A stretch of DNA of 64,000 nucleotides from contig DATMNB010000079.1 of the NCBI GenBank assembly GCA_035569435.1, positions 1 to 64,000 of the forward strand. The letters run 5' to 3'. Shown here in pieces: positions 8,697 through 17,655 of this stretch. The translations under genes and the position numbers were made by a program. The DNA comes from DASRDS01 sp035569435. GTDB lineage: Bacteria > Gemmatimonadota > Gemmatimonadetes > Gemmatimonadales > Gemmatimonadaceae. The notes beneath the pieces were generated by a model. The model did not search any database and had not been told where the DNA came from. It worked only from the letters and a program-made list of their open reading frames with translations. Positions within the stretch are counted from its first letter, which is position 1, and every line of letters starts with the position of its first letter.

Positions 8697-9689
8697 TCAA
8701 GATAGTGTCCAGTGGTCATAAGCGTCGAGCACCTCGGCGGCGCTGACGGTCGCCGCGCCCAGCTTTCCGACCTCGACCCCGGCGGCGAAGTTCGCCACCA
8801 CCGCGGCCTCGATGGGCGTGCCGCCCGCGGCGAGCATCACCGCGAGATACGCGGTCACCGTATCGCCCGCGCCGACGACGTCGTAGACCGCCCGGGCCGT
8901 CGTCGGCACGCGGTGAATGGCGCCATCGGGCTCGATGAGCGCCATCCCGCGCTCGCCCAAGGTGAGCAACAGGTGCTGCACATCGAGCCGGCGTAGTGTC
9001 TCGTGCAGCGCTGGACCGGACTCCAGATCGACGGCCGCGCCCAAGGCGCCCTCCAGCTCGCGGCGGTTCGGCTTGAAGATCGTCGCGCCGGCGTACTGGA
9101 AGAAATTCCGGTACTTGGGATCCACGACCACCGGGGTACTCGAGGTCCGGGCGCCGTCGAGCGCCGCGCGAATGACGGCCGGCACGAGCACGCCCTTGTT
9201 GTAGTCCTCGAGGACGACGGCGTCGGCGTCGGCGACAGCCTGGCGGACCGCCGCCAGGAGGCACTCGATCTCGGATCCCGTGATGTCGGTGTCGTCTTCC
9301 TCATCGAACCGGACGACCTGCTGCGCCCGCGCCAGCACGCGGGTTTTCGTCGTCGTCGGCCGCGCCACCGGGACGAGGGCGCGTGGGTCGGCGTTGAGCG
9401 CCTGGAGCATCTCGCGCACGGCCTGACCAGCGACATCCTGGCCGATGGCGGCGACCAGCTCACACGAGGCGCCGAGGGCGGCCACGTTCTGGGCGACGTT
9501 GGCGGCGCCCCCCAGGGCATGGTGGCGGTCGCGGACCCGAACGACGGGAACGGGGGCCTCGGGCGAGATCCGATCCACGTCGCCACGCAGGTACACGTCC
9601 AGCATAGCGTCCCCGATGACCGCCACCCGCACGCGTGCGGCGGCGGTCAGCAGGGACTCGAGGCGGGGACGGGTGATTGACGGCGGCAT
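8697..9689 (-). CDS. D-glycero-beta-D-manno-heptose-7-phosphate kinase (HldE N-terminal/RfaE1 type)
   Basis: This 330-residue PfkB/ribokinase-family enzyme phosphorylates heptose 7-phosphate at C1 on the way to ADP-heptose for LPS inner core. Visible motifs are GDAMLDVYLRGDVDRISPEA, GGAANVAQNVAALGA in the substrate domain, and VVGAGDTVTAYLAV carrying the catalytic Asp. Only the kinase domain is present; the cytidylyl-like adenylyltransferase half found in fused HldE is absent and must be encoded elsewhere. The start is ATG 9689; a TAGCTT hexamer lies 10 nt upstream. It is divergent from mlaE. Confidence 0.85.
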   Translation of the reverse strand: MPPSITRPRLESLLTAAARVRVAVIGDAMLDVYLRGDVDRISPEAPVPVVRVRDRHHALGGAANVAQNVAALGASCELVAAIGQDVAGQAVREMLQALNADPRALVPVARPTTTKTRVLARAQQVVRFDEEDDTDITGSEIECLLAAVRQAVADADAVVLEDYNKGVLVPAVIRAALDGARTSSTPVVVDPKYRNFFQYAGATIFKPNRRELEGALGAAVDLESGPALHETLRRLDVQHLLLTLGERGMALIEPDGAIHRVPTTARAVYDVVGAGDTVTAYLAVMLAAGGTPIEAAVVANFAAGVEVGKLGAATVSAAEVLDAYDHWTLS

Positions 9690-9812
9690 GAGGCGCGGTA
9701 AGCTACCAAGGCGTCCCCGGCGGGGCAAACACCCGCCAGATACGGCACGACGCTTGCCTTTTGAGGCAGTCCCGCGCTTGCGAGCGCGTTTGCGTCCCCG
9801 GCTCCCCACCCG

Positions 9813-10622
9813 TTGCCTCCATTCTTCGTTCAGCTCAACGACGCAGCAAAAAAGAAAGTCTCGCAGTTTCAGGATTTCGTCATTCTCGTGGGCAACGCGA
9901 TCCGGTTCATCTTTGTCCGCCCATTCTACCTCGGCGACATCGTGGACCAGATGGACGTCTTGGGCGTCGGATCGCTCGGCATTGTGCTGCTCACAGGATT
10001 TTTCACGGGCATGGTGCTCGCGCTGCAATCGGCCAACGCGATGCAGACGTTCGGCGCGACGTTGTTGGTCGGCCGGCTGGTCACGGCGTCGATGGTGCGT
10101 GAGCTGGGCCCGGTGCTCGCCGGCCTGACCGTGGCCGGCCGGGTGGGATCGGGGATCGCCGCCGAGCTGGGGTCGATGAAGGTGACGGAACAGATCGACG
10201 CGTTGAATACCATGGGCGTGGACCCGATCAAGAAGCTCGTCACGCCGCGGCTGATCGCGCTCGTGGTCATGATGCCCGTGCTGACGGTGATCAACGACGT
10301 GGTCGGCATCGTCGGCGGCGGGATCATTGGCTCACTCGTCGTCGGGATCCCGGCCGGCGTGTACTGGCGCACGGTATGGGCGCAGATCGCCTCGGACGGG
10401 TTCCTCTTCCGGTTCGTGCCACAGGACTTTGTACAGGGATTGACCAAGCCGCTGCTGTTTGGCGGCATCATCGCCATGAGCGGCTGTTACTACGGGCTGG
10501 CCACGACGGGTGGCACCGAGGGGGTCGGCGAGAGCACGACGCGGGCGGTCGTGGCGGCGAGCATCTCCATCCTGGTCGTCGACTACTTTGTCACCCAACT
10601 GCTCATCAGCATCCTGCCGTGA
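9813..10622 (+). CDS. mlaE: MlaE-family ABC transporter permease (phospholipid transport)
   Basis: The 269-residue inner-membrane permease has about five helices and the conserved MlaE stretches TGFFTGMVLALQ and RELGPVLAGLTVAGRVGSG. With MlaF and the MCE protein it forms the inner-membrane complex that moves phospholipids between inner and outer membranes. The best start is TTG at 9813; no good Shine-Dalgarno is visible, and the 123-bp divergent gap to the heptose kinase holds only a short hairpin. The stop overlaps the mlaF start in GTGA, indicating coupled translation. Confidence 0.9.
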   Translation: MPPFFVQLNDAAKKKVSQFQDFVILVGNAIRFIFVRPFYLGDIVDQMDVLGVGSLGIVLLTGFFTGMVLALQSANAMQTFGATLLVGRLVTASMVRELGPVLAGLTVAGRVGSGIAAELGSMKVTEQIDALNTMGVDPIKKLVTPRLIALVVMMPVLTVINDVVGIVGGGIIGSLVVGIPAGVYWRTVWAQIASDGFLFRFVPQDFVQGLTKPLLFGGIIAMSGCYYGLATTGGTEGVGESTTRAVVAASISILVVDYFVTQLLISILP

Positions 10623-11488
10623 GCGATCCCCTCAAGCCCAGCCCGGCCGACGAGGCCAAGGCCGCCCACGTCCGGCGCGCGATCCGCACGGAGCTGGACG
10701 CGGGCGCGGTGGCCCCGGCCGGCGCGGCGGTGCCGTCCGAGACGGAGTCCCACGAGACGCCGGTCGTGCAGCTCGAGCACGTGAGCCTGGCCTTCACCGA
10801 GCCCGTGCTGGAGGATGTCTCGATCACGGCCCGTGCGGGGGAGACGGTCGTCATCGTGGGCGAATCGGGGACGGGGAAATCCACCCTGCTCAAGCTCCTC
10901 CTGCGACTGCTCCGCCCTGACGTGGGGCGCGTGCTCGTGGACGGCGAGGACATCACCGATGTCGGGTTCAACGAGGCACTCAAGATCCGGCAGAAGATGG
11001 GCATGGTGTTCCAGGGCGCGGCGTTGTTCGATTCGCTGGACGTGTTCGAGAACGTCGCGTTTCCGCTTCGCGAGCACACCGACTTGGACGAGGATGCGAT
11101 TGCCGCCCGCGTGCGGGAAAAACTCCAGTTCGTCGATCTCAACCCCGATCAGATCTCGTCGCTTCTGCCCGCCGAGCTCTCGGGCGGCATGCGCAAGCGC
11201 GTCGGGATCGCCCGGGGGATGGCCAACAACGCCCGCATCATGCTCTACGACGAGCCGACGTCGGGGCTCGACCCGCTGACTACCGGTACGATCACGCGGC
11301 TCATCATGAAGCTCCAGCACGAGCTCTCGGTGACCAGCGTGGTGGTCACCCACGACATTCGGGCGGCCAACCGGATGGCCAGCGCCATTGCCCTCCTGCA
11401 CGACCATCACATTACGTTCTTTGGGACGCCGGAAGAGATGGCGGCCAGTGATGACCCCTACATCCGCGACTTTCTCGGCGGCTCCTGA
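10619..11488 (+). CDS. mlaF: MlaF-family ABC transporter ATP-binding protein
   Basis: The 289-residue ATPase has Walker A GESGTGKST, signature LSGGMRKRVGIARG, Walker B IMLYDEPTSGLDP and a switch His (VVVTHD). The start is GTG 10619, overlapping the mlaE stop. A ~45-residue Ala/Glu-rich N-terminal extension precedes the ABC domain; it is longer than in E. coli MlaF and has no recognisable motif. It energises the MlaE permease. The downstream MCE gene starts 12 nt after the stop. Confidence 0.92.
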   Translation: MSDPLKPSPADEAKAAHVRRAIRTELDAGAVAPAGAAVPSETESHETPVVQLEHVSLAFTEPVLEDVSITARAGETVVIVGESGTGKSTLLKLLLRLLRPDVGRVLVDGEDITDVGFNEALKIRQKMGMVFQGAALFDSLDVFENVAFPLREHTDLDEDAIAARVREKLQFVDLNPDQISSLLPAELSGGMRKRVGIARGMANNARIMLYDEPTSGLDPLTTGTITRLIMKLQHELSVTSVVVTHDIRAANRMASAIALLHDHHITFFGTPEEMAASDDPYIRDFLGGS

Positions 11489-11500
11489 GGTGACGCACGC

Positions 11501-12478
11501 ATGAAACGTCCGACGATGGTCTCCTGGGCCGAGCTCAAGGTGGGCGTGGTGATTCTGATTGCGATCGCGATCATGATCATCACCATGTTCAAGTTGGGCG
11601 AAGCGGCCAACCTCTTTACCCACCGCTACGACCTGATTGCCTACGTCAAGGACGGCAAAGGGCTCACCAAAGGCGGGTCGGTGACCGTCGATGGCCAGGT
11701 GGTCGGTGACATCAAGTCGATCGAGTTTCTGCCCGTCTCCAACGACACCACGCGCAGCCTCAAGATCACCCTCGAGGTCGACAGGCGACTCCAGGCCCAG
11801 ATTCGCGGCGACAGTCGGGCCGCGATCCAGACACTCGGACTCCTCGGCGACAAGGTGCTCAACATCTCGTCGGGCAGCGCCAAGTACAACGCCCTCCAAC
11901 CCGGCGATGTCGTGCCGCTCGCGTCCGCGCTCGACTACGACGAGGTGATCGCGCAGGCGGGCACCGCCGTCACCGAATTCGTGGGGCTGACGCGCGACCT
12001 GCGCGCGATCACCGGCGACATCGTGCGCGGCGATGGGACCATGGGCCAGCTGGTCACCAATCGGTCGTTGTACGACCAGCTCACGGCGACGTTGAAGCAG
12101 ACCAATGACCTGATGGCGCGCTTGCAGAACCCGAGCGGCACCGTGGGCAAGTTGATCGACGATCCGGCGTTGTATGAGAACCTCGTCACGGCCGTGGCGT
12201 CGCTCGATTCGCTGACCGTGCGCCTCAACTCCGACCGTAGCTCGATGGGCAAGCTGCTGCGCGACGACTCGCTGTACAGCCATATCGTGGGGCTGACGGT
12301 CGGGGCCGACTCGCTCGTCCACAATCTGGCCGGCGGCAAGGGGTTTGCCGGCAAGATGCTCCGCGATGACCAGCTCTATGACCAGCTCCTCAAGGCCGTG
12401 ACCGACCTCAACGTGATCCTGGACAACATCCGGCAGGATCCCAAGCGGTACACGAGAGGCATGGTGAAGGTGTTCTGA
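11501..12478 (+). CDS. mlaD: MlaD-like MCE-domain protein
   Basis: The 325-residue protein has an N-terminal membrane anchor (~13-31) and one MCE domain (~38-145), the periplasmic lipid-binding ring of Mla-type transporters. The C-terminal half carries four imperfect repeats of the form GxxGKLLxDxxLYxxL (GTMGQLV.., GTVGKLI.., SSMGKLL.., GFAGKML..), a helical extension seen in many long MCE proteins. It is the substrate-binding subunit for MlaEF. Its stop overlaps the asparaginase start by one base (TGATG). Confidence 0.9.
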   Translation: MKRPTMVSWAELKVGVVILIAIAIMIITMFKLGEAANLFTHRYDLIAYVKDGKGLTKGGSVTVDGQVVGDIKSIEFLPVSNDTTRSLKITLEVDRRLQAQIRGDSRAAIQTLGLLGDKVLNISSGSAKYNALQPGDVVPLASALDYDEVIAQAGTAVTEFVGLTRDLRAITGDIVRGDGTMGQLVTNRSLYDQLTATLKQTNDLMARLQNPSGTVGKLIDDPALYENLVTAVASLDSLTVRLNSDRSSMGKLLRDDSLYSHIVGLTVGADSLVHNLAGGKGFAGKMLRDDQLYDQLLKAVTDLNVILDNIRQDPKRYTRGMVKVF

Positions 12479-13461
12479 TGGACCGCTACGACTTGGACGT
12501 TGTCGCCACGCGCGGCTCGGACCGGGTCGAGTCACGGCACCGCGTGCACGCGGCGGTCGTGCGCGCCGACGGCACGCTCGTCGGCGTGGCCGGTGACCCG
12601 CGGATGGTCACATTCTGGCGTTCGTGCGCCAAGCCGTTCCAGGTGTTGCCGCTCGTCGAGTCGGGCGCACTCGATGATCTGCGCTGGGACGACGACGAGT
12701 TGGCAATGGCCTGCGCGTCACACGGCGGCGAACCGGAGCACGTGGCGATCGTCGAGTCGATGCTCAAGGACGTGGGCCTCGAAGAAGGTGATCTGGCCTG
12801 TGGGGTGCAAGAGCCGTTGTCGGCGCGCGGCGCGCGTCTGGCGCGCGAGACCGGGGACCGTCTGAGTCGCTTGCACAACAACTGTTCCGGTAAGCACGCG
12901 GCGATGCTTGCGCGGGCCCACCTGGCCGGGTGGGATACGGCCGGCTACGAGCACGCGGACCATGCCGTGCAGCGTGACGTGCTGCGCGTGGTGGGGGAGT
13001 GGACGTCGACCGATCCGTCGGACATTGCCTGGGCGATCGATGGGTGCGGGGTCCCGGTGTACGCGCTCACGCTCGAGCAGATGGCACTGGCATATGCCCG
13101 GCTCGGGGCGGCGACGAGCGGCGCCGCGGCGCGTGTGCTTCGCGCGATGGGGTCGCGTCCATTTCTCATCGGGGGCACCGATCGGTTCGACACGACGGTG
13201 ATCGAGACGGGCTGTGGGCGCGTGATCGCCAAGGTCGGGGCCGAAGGGGTGCACTCGGTCGCACTTCCCACGCTTGGGCTGGGGTTCGCGCTCAAGGTCG
13301 AGGACGGCGCCCAGCGGGCGCAGTTCCCGGCGGTGCTGCGCCTCTGTCAGCACCTGGGGGCGTTCCCCGCGGAGCTGCCGCCCGCCCTCGCCGAGCGACT
13401 GCGCGTGGCGGTCCGCAATACCCGCAACGAGATCGTCGGAGAGATACGGCCGGTGGCGTGA
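12478..13461 (+). CDS. L-asparaginase, Rhizobium etli-type (Pfam asparaginase_II family)
   Basis: The 327-residue protein carries the markers of the ReAII/ReAV-like asparaginase family, which is unrelated to E. coli AnsA/AnsB: SCAKPFQ with a Ser-x-x-Lys and NNCSGKHAAMLA with a second Ser-x-Lys. The reaction is hydrolysis of L-asparagine to aspartate and ammonia. No signal peptide is seen, so it is probably cytoplasmic. It is coupled to the MCE gene by a TGATG overlap, an unexpected partner for a lipid transporter. The stop lies in a 12-bp tandem repeat (13453-13487). Confidence 0.88.
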   Translation: MDRYDLDVVATRGSDRVESRHRVHAAVVRADGTLVGVAGDPRMVTFWRSCAKPFQVLPLVESGALDDLRWDDDELAMACASHGGEPEHVAIVESMLKDVGLEEGDLACGVQEPLSARGARLARETGDRLSRLHNNCSGKHAAMLARAHLAGWDTAGYEHADHAVQRDVLRVVGEWTSTDPSDIAWAIDGCGVPVYALTLEQMALAYARLGAATSGAAARVLRAMGSRPFLIGGTDRFDTTVIETGCGRVIAKVGAEGVHSVALPTLGLGFALKVEDGAQRAQFPAVLRLCQHLGAFPAELPPALAERLRVAVRNTRNEIVGEIRPVA

Positions 13462-13487
13462 GCCGTGGCGTGAGCCGTGGCGTGAGG
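13453..13487. repeat. 12-bp tandem repeat over asparaginase stop codon
   Basis: Unit GTGGCGTGAGCC occurs 2.9 times in tandem. The TGA of the first copy is the asparaginase stop; the later copies are non-coding and each still contains GTGA. This looks like replication slippage at a stop codon. Confidence 0.9.
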
Positions 13488-13561
13488 CGCGGCAAGACCC
13501 GTGGCGCCGGCCGCGGCATTTTGATGCGCCTGGGCCGGAAGGTGCGTGTACCTTTCGCCCC

Positions 13562-14584
13562 ATGATCTTCATCGACCGCGTCACCGTCACCGTCGAGGCC
13601 GGAACCGGTGGGTCCGGGGCGACCTCGTTTCGCCGGGAGTATCGGGTGCCACTTGGCGGGCCCGATGGCGGCGATGGCGGACGTGGGGGCGACGTGTATG
13701 TGCGCGCCGACGAGAATCTCACCACCCTGCTCGATTATACGTATCGGGACCGCTGGGTCGCCGAGCGCGGTGAGCACGGGATGGGGGCGAACAAGACAGG
13801 CCGGTCGGGGGACGACATCGTGTTGCCGGTGCCGCCGGGCACTGTAGTCGCTGACGCCGAGAGCGGTGCGCGGCTGGGAGAGGTGTTGCACCACGGGGAG
13901 ACGCTCCTCGTCGCGCGGGCTGGGCGAGGGGGGAAGGGGAACGCCTTCTTTGCCACGGCCACGCACCAGAGTCCCCGGGAGTGGCAGCCGGGCGAAGAGG
14001 GGGAGCACCGGGTGCTCCTGCTCGAGCTCAAGCTCATCGCCGATGTCGGACTCGTCGGACAACCCAATGCTGGGAAGTCGACGTTGCTCTCGGTGATCTC
14101 GGCGGCGCGGCCCAAGATCGGTGATTATCCGTTCACGACGCTGTCGCCCAACCTGGGTGTCGTGCCGCTGTCGGATCATCGGACGTTCGTCGTGGCCGAC
14201 ATTCCGGGGATCATCGAGGGCGCCCATGAAGGGCGGGGATTGGGGCTGCAGTTTCTGCGGCACATCGAGCGGACGCGGATTCTGGCGTTCTTGATTCCGG
14301 TCGATGCGTTGGACTGGCAGGCAGAGTATGACCAGCTCCGGTCGGAGATCGCGGCCTATTCGGCGGAGCTCGCGGAGCGGCCGCACTGCGTGGTGTTCAC
14401 CAAGATGGACTTGTTGGGTGACGATCCGCCGCCACCGATCGATGCGTCGGGGGCGTTTGGCATCTTTGCCATCAGCGCCGCCAACCGGACCGGGCTCGAT
14501 ACGTTGCTCGATGCCTGGTGGGGGCACCTGCTGGCCATGCGCCACGCCGCGACCCGCGCCGACGCCGACGCGGCGTTGCCGTAG
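13562..14584 (+). CDS. obgE: Obg/CgtA GTPase
   Basis: This 340-residue ribosome-associated GTPase has a glycine-rich Obg fold (residues ~1-160, GPDGGDGGRGGDVY) followed by the G domain with G1 GQPNAGKS, G3 DIPGIIEGA and G4 TKMD. The variable C-terminal OCT domain is not evident, so it is a short form. It takes part in 50S assembly and stress response. ATG 13562 sits 7 nt after TACCTT (13549-13554), with no Shine-Dalgarno, suggesting a leaderless transcript. An in-frame open region runs upstream into asparaginase but lacks family similarity. Confidence 0.93.
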   Translation: MIFIDRVTVTVEAGTGGSGATSFRREYRVPLGGPDGGDGGRGGDVYVRADENLTTLLDYTYRDRWVAERGEHGMGANKTGRSGDDIVLPVPPGTVVADAESGARLGEVLHHGETLLVARAGRGGKGNAFFATATHQSPREWQPGEEGEHRVLLLELKLIADVGLVGQPNAGKSTLLSVISAARPKIGDYPFTTLSPNLGVVPLSDHRTFVVADIPGIIEGAHEGRGLGLQFLRHIERTRILAFLIPVDALDWQAEYDQLRSEIAAYSAELAERPHCVVFTKMDLLGDDPPPPIDASGAFGIFAISAANRTGLDTLLDAWWGHLLAMRHAATRADADAALP

Positions 14585-14605
14585 GTCTTTGCTCTAGCAG
14601 CTGCG

Positions 14606-15445
14606 GTGGACGTCTGGCGGCCGGGCGCGGCGCCGTACCCGGAGTCTCTCGCCCGTCTGGCCGAACCCCCGCGCGTGCTGTACGCGCAGGGCGATGCTGC
14701 GACGATCGACCGCCCAGTCGTCGCCGTCGTCGGAACGCGTCGTGCGACGCCGTACGGCGAGCGTGTGGCTCGAGGAATCTCGACTGCGCTCGCGCGTGCC
14801 GGGGTGTGTGTCGTCAGCGGCCTCGCGCTCGGCATTGATACGGTCGCCCACCAGGCTGTACTTGGTGTAGGCGGTGCCACGTGCGCTGTGTTGGGCACAG
14901 GGCTCGACATCCACTATCCTGCCTCCCACGCACGTATCCAAGCGGCCATCGCCGAGCGAGGATTGGTGTTGACCGAGTATGAGTTGGGCACGCCGGCTCG
15001 ACGCTGGTCCTTTCCCCAGCGAAATCGGGTGATCGCGGGCCTCGCGCGCGCTGTGATCGTCGTTGAGGCTGGGCGCGCGAGTGGCGCACTGGGAACGGCG
15101 GTGTTCGCGGATCAGATGGGGCGCGCGGTCGCTGCCGTCCCCGGGCCGATCGACGCGTCCCAAAGCCAAGGCACGAATGGGTTGATCAGGGATGGCGCGA
15201 TCGCGATCACCGATGTGACCGATGTGTTGCTGCTCGCGGGGGTAGTGGGCAAAGGGAAAGGGGTGCCGACGCTCAGTGGCGACGAGGCGACCGTGTGGAA
15301 GGCGCTGGGGACTGGGCGGATCGATGCCGACGTGTTGGCGGCCAGGTCTCGGCTCCCGACATCGCGCTGCCTGGCGGCGCTGACGGCGCTGGAGTTGGCA
15401 GGGCTCGTGACCGGGGAGCTCGACGGCACGTACGGTCGCGCGTGA
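14606..15445 (+). CDS. dprA: DNA-processing protein DprA (short form)
   Basis: The 279-residue protein has the DprA Rossmann-like domain: VVGTRRATPYGE, VSGLALGIDTVAH, YPxxH (HYPASH) and FPQRNRVIAGL. A C-terminal winged-helix-like segment spans about 215-279. The N-terminal SAM/HhH domain of longer DprA proteins is absent. DprA loads RecA on incoming single-stranded DNA during natural transformation. The start is GTG 14606, 21 nt after obgE, with no strong ribosome-binding site. No other competence gene is visible in the window. Confidence 0.9.
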   Translation: MDVWRPGAAPYPESLARLAEPPRVLYAQGDAATIDRPVVAVVGTRRATPYGERVARGISTALARAGVCVVSGLALGIDTVAHQAVLGVGGATCAVLGTGLDIHYPASHARIQAAIAERGLVLTEYELGTPARRWSFPQRNRVIAGLARAVIVVEAGRASGALGTAVFADQMGRAVAAVPGPIDASQSQGTNGLIRDGAIAITDVTDVLLLAGVVGKGKGVPTLSGDEATVWKALGTGRIDADVLAARSRLPTSRCLAALTALELAGLVTGELDGTYGRA

Positions 15446-15458
15446 TGTATTTTGTGAG

Positions 15459-16574
15459 GTGCGACCCCGACACCTCTACGTGCACGTGCCCTTCTGCGGG
15501 CGCCGATGTTCGTATTGCGATTTCTCGATCGCGGTCCGCCCGGCTGTCCCTACCGACGAGTACCTCGATGGCATCTGTGTCGAGCTCGACCGTCGATACC
15601 CGCCTGGTCTCCCATGGACGGTAGAGACGATCTACCTGGGTGGCGGCACGCCGTCGCGCTTGGGCGGTGATGGCGTCGCCCGCCTGCTCGATCTCGTCCG
15701 AGCCCGGATCGAGCCTGCAGCCGACGCCGAGATCACGATCGAGGCGAACCCCGAGGATGTGACCGCCGATGCAGTCCGACGGTGGATGGCCGCCGGTGTG
15801 ACCCGCCTCTCAATCGGCGCCCAATCGTTTGACGACCAGGTGCTCGCCTGGATGCACCGCACGCACACGGCCGCCGACACGCTCCGGGCCATCGAGCTCG
15901 CGCGAACGGGAGGCCTGACCAACCTGTCGCTCGACCTGATCTTCGCCCTGCCCGCAGGGCTCAACCGGTCGTGGTCGACCGACCTGGACGCGGCACTCGC
16001 CCTCTCCCCCTCCCATCTCTCGCTTTACGGCCTCACCGTGGAATCCGCGACCCCGTTGGCCCGTTGGGTCCAGCGCGGCGAGGTCCACGAGGCTGGCGAG
16101 GACGTCTACGAGTTGGAGTTTCTCCTCGCCCACGACGCCGTCGTCGCGGCCGGCTACGAGCACTACGAGGTCTCCAATTTCGCTCGCCCGGGCGCCCGCT
16201 CCAGGCACAACGCGTCGTATTGGTCAGGCGTCGCCTATGCCGGGCTTGGCCCCGCGGCCCACGAATTCGATGGCGAGACGCGCCGCTGGAACACCCCCGA
16301 ATACACCACCTGGCTTCGCACGCTGCGCGTGGGCGGCGACCCCGGGGCCGGCGAGGAGCGGTTGACGGTCGACAACCGCATCGCCGAGCGCACGTACCTG
16401 GAGCTGCGGACCGCCGATGGCGCGGTGCTCGACCCGGTGGATGAGACAGTCGTGGCAGCATGGGTCGATCAGGGCTGGGCCCGGCGCGACGCCGACCGAC
16501 TCAGGCTCACCCCCCGCGGGTGGCTGCGACTGGACTCATTGGCGGCTGACTTGACTTACGCCAGAAGTCGTTAG
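15459..16574 (+). CDS. hemW: HemW-like radical SAM protein (heme chaperone)
   Basis: The 371-residue protein has the radical-SAM cluster CxxxCxxC at residues 13/17/20 (FCGRRCSYCDF), the glycine-rich YLGGGTPS motif, and the HemW C-terminal domain. It belongs to the HemN-related family whose characterised members bind and deliver heme rather than oxidise coproporphyrinogen. The start is GTG 15459, five bases after TATTTT (15448-15453), a leaderless-type arrangement. The hrcA promoter lies inside its 3' end. Confidence 0.9.
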   Translation: MRPRHLYVHVPFCGRRCSYCDFSIAVRPAVPTDEYLDGICVELDRRYPPGLPWTVETIYLGGGTPSRLGGDGVARLLDLVRARIEPAADAEITIEANPEDVTADAVRRWMAAGVTRLSIGAQSFDDQVLAWMHRTHTAADTLRAIELARTGGLTNLSLDLIFALPAGLNRSWSTDLDAALALSPSHLSLYGLTVESATPLARWVQRGEVHEAGEDVYELEFLLAHDAVVAAGYEHYEVSNFARPGARSRHNASYWSGVAYAGLGPAAHEFDGETRRWNTPEYTTWLRTLRVGGDPGAGEERLTVDNRIAERTYLELRTADGAVLDPVDETVVAAWVDQGWARRDADRLRLTPRGWLRLDSLAADLTYARSR

Positions 16575-16580
16575 TACTTT
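16551..16580 (+). promoter_or_regulatory. hrcA promoter, leaderless type
   Basis: TTGACT (16551-16556), an 18-bp spacer and TACTTT (16575-16580) form a good housekeeping promoter at the 3' end of hemW. The hrcA ATG follows 7 nt after the -10, so the predicted transcription start is at or next to the start codon and there is no room for a Shine-Dalgarno. No CIRCE inverted repeat overlaps it. Confidence 0.6.
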
Positions 16581-16587
16581 TAGACTT

Positions 16588-17646
16588 ATGCCGCTGCCCG
16601 ACCTGAACGATCGCGAACGGCGAATTCTCGAGGCCGTCATTCAGGCATACGTCGAAACGGCGGAGCCCACCGGCTCACGCAGCCTGGCCCGGCGCTTTGG
16701 TTTTGATGTGTCGCCCGCGACGATCCGGAACACGATGAGCGACCTGGAGGAGAAGGGGTATCTCTATCACCCCCACACCTCGGCGGGTCGGGTGCCGACG
16801 GACATGGCGTATCGCATGTACGTGGACTCGTTGATTCGGCTGGCGCCGCTAGCGACGCTCGAGCGCGATGATCTCATGGAGCGCATCGCGGCAGGTGGGT
16901 CGGCAATCGAGACCATCCTGCGCTGCGCCGCCCAGAGCCTGGGTGTGCTCACGCAGGAATTGGGTGTGGCCCTCGGCCCCCGGCTCGACCAGACCGTGCT
17001 CCAGCGACTGGAGCTTGTGCGTTTGTCGACGGAGCGGCTGCTCCTCGTGCTCACGCTGCGCGGGGGCGTCATGCGCACCATCTTCGTCGAGGTGCCCAAC
17101 TCGATCGCCGACGAGGCGCTCGGCGAGGTGAGCATCGTGCTCAATGAGCGGCTCGCGGGCCTCACACTGCGCGAGATTCGCTCGTCGCTCGCCGAACGGC
17201 TGCGCGATACTAACCCGGCCGGCAACGCGGGCCAGCTGCTCAACATCTTTGTCGAGCAGGGCGACCAGGTGTTCGATGTCGCCCTCTCGCCGGACGACGA
17301 GACCGTGGTGCTCGGTCAGGCATCGGTGCTCGCCGAGCAGCCCGAGTTCGCGTCAGGCGAGAGTCTGCGTCGGTTGATCGCGCTGACGGAGACGCGGCAC
17401 CAACTGGGCGAGCTGCTACGGAAACGGAGCAGCGCCGTGCCGGCGACCCATCCCGGGCTGACGATCACGATCGGCACCGAGCACGACGATCCGCGCTTCG
17501 AGAATCTCACGATCGTCACGGCGGAATACCGCGCGGGGTCGTTGGGCGGTGTCATCGGTGTCATCGGACCCACGCGTATGCCCTACGAAAAGGTCATCTC
17601 GCTCGTCAGCCACACCTCGCGCCTCATCAGCGCACTTCTGGACTAA
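16588..17646 (+). CDS. hrcA: Heat-inducible transcription repressor HrcA
   Basis: The 352-residue protein has the N-terminal winged helix (EPTGSRSLARRFGFDVSPAT), the linker HPHTSAGRVPTDMAYRMYVD, a GAF-like middle and a conserved C-terminal ATKAEY-like region (RMPYEKVISLVSHTSRLISALL). HrcA represses chaperone genes by binding CIRCE and is kept active by GroEL. It is followed after 9 nt by dnaJ; grpE and dnaK are not present here. I find no CIRCE upstream, so autoregulation through a classical operator is not supported at this locus. Confidence 0.95.
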   Translation: MPLPDLNDRERRILEAVIQAYVETAEPTGSRSLARRFGFDVSPATIRNTMSDLEEKGYLYHPHTSAGRVPTDMAYRMYVDSLIRLAPLATLERDDLMERIAAGGSAIETILRCAAQSLGVLTQELGVALGPRLDQTVLQRLELVRLSTERLLLVLTLRGGVMRTIFVEVPNSIADEALGEVSIVLNERLAGLTLREIRSSLAERLRDTNPAGNAGQLLNIFVEQGDQVFDVALSPDDETVVLGQASVLAEQPEFASGESLRRLIALTETRHQLGELLRKRSSAVPATHPGLTITIGTEHDDPRFENLTIVTAEYRAGSLGGVIGVIGPTRMPYEKVISLVSHTSRLISALLD

Positions 17647-17655
17647 GTCGGACGT

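Noticed and set aside
16560..16587. CIRCE operator before hrcA
   Set aside because: TTAGTACTTTTAG lacks the 9-bp inverted arms TTAGCACTC/GAGTGCTAA; only a -10 element is visible.
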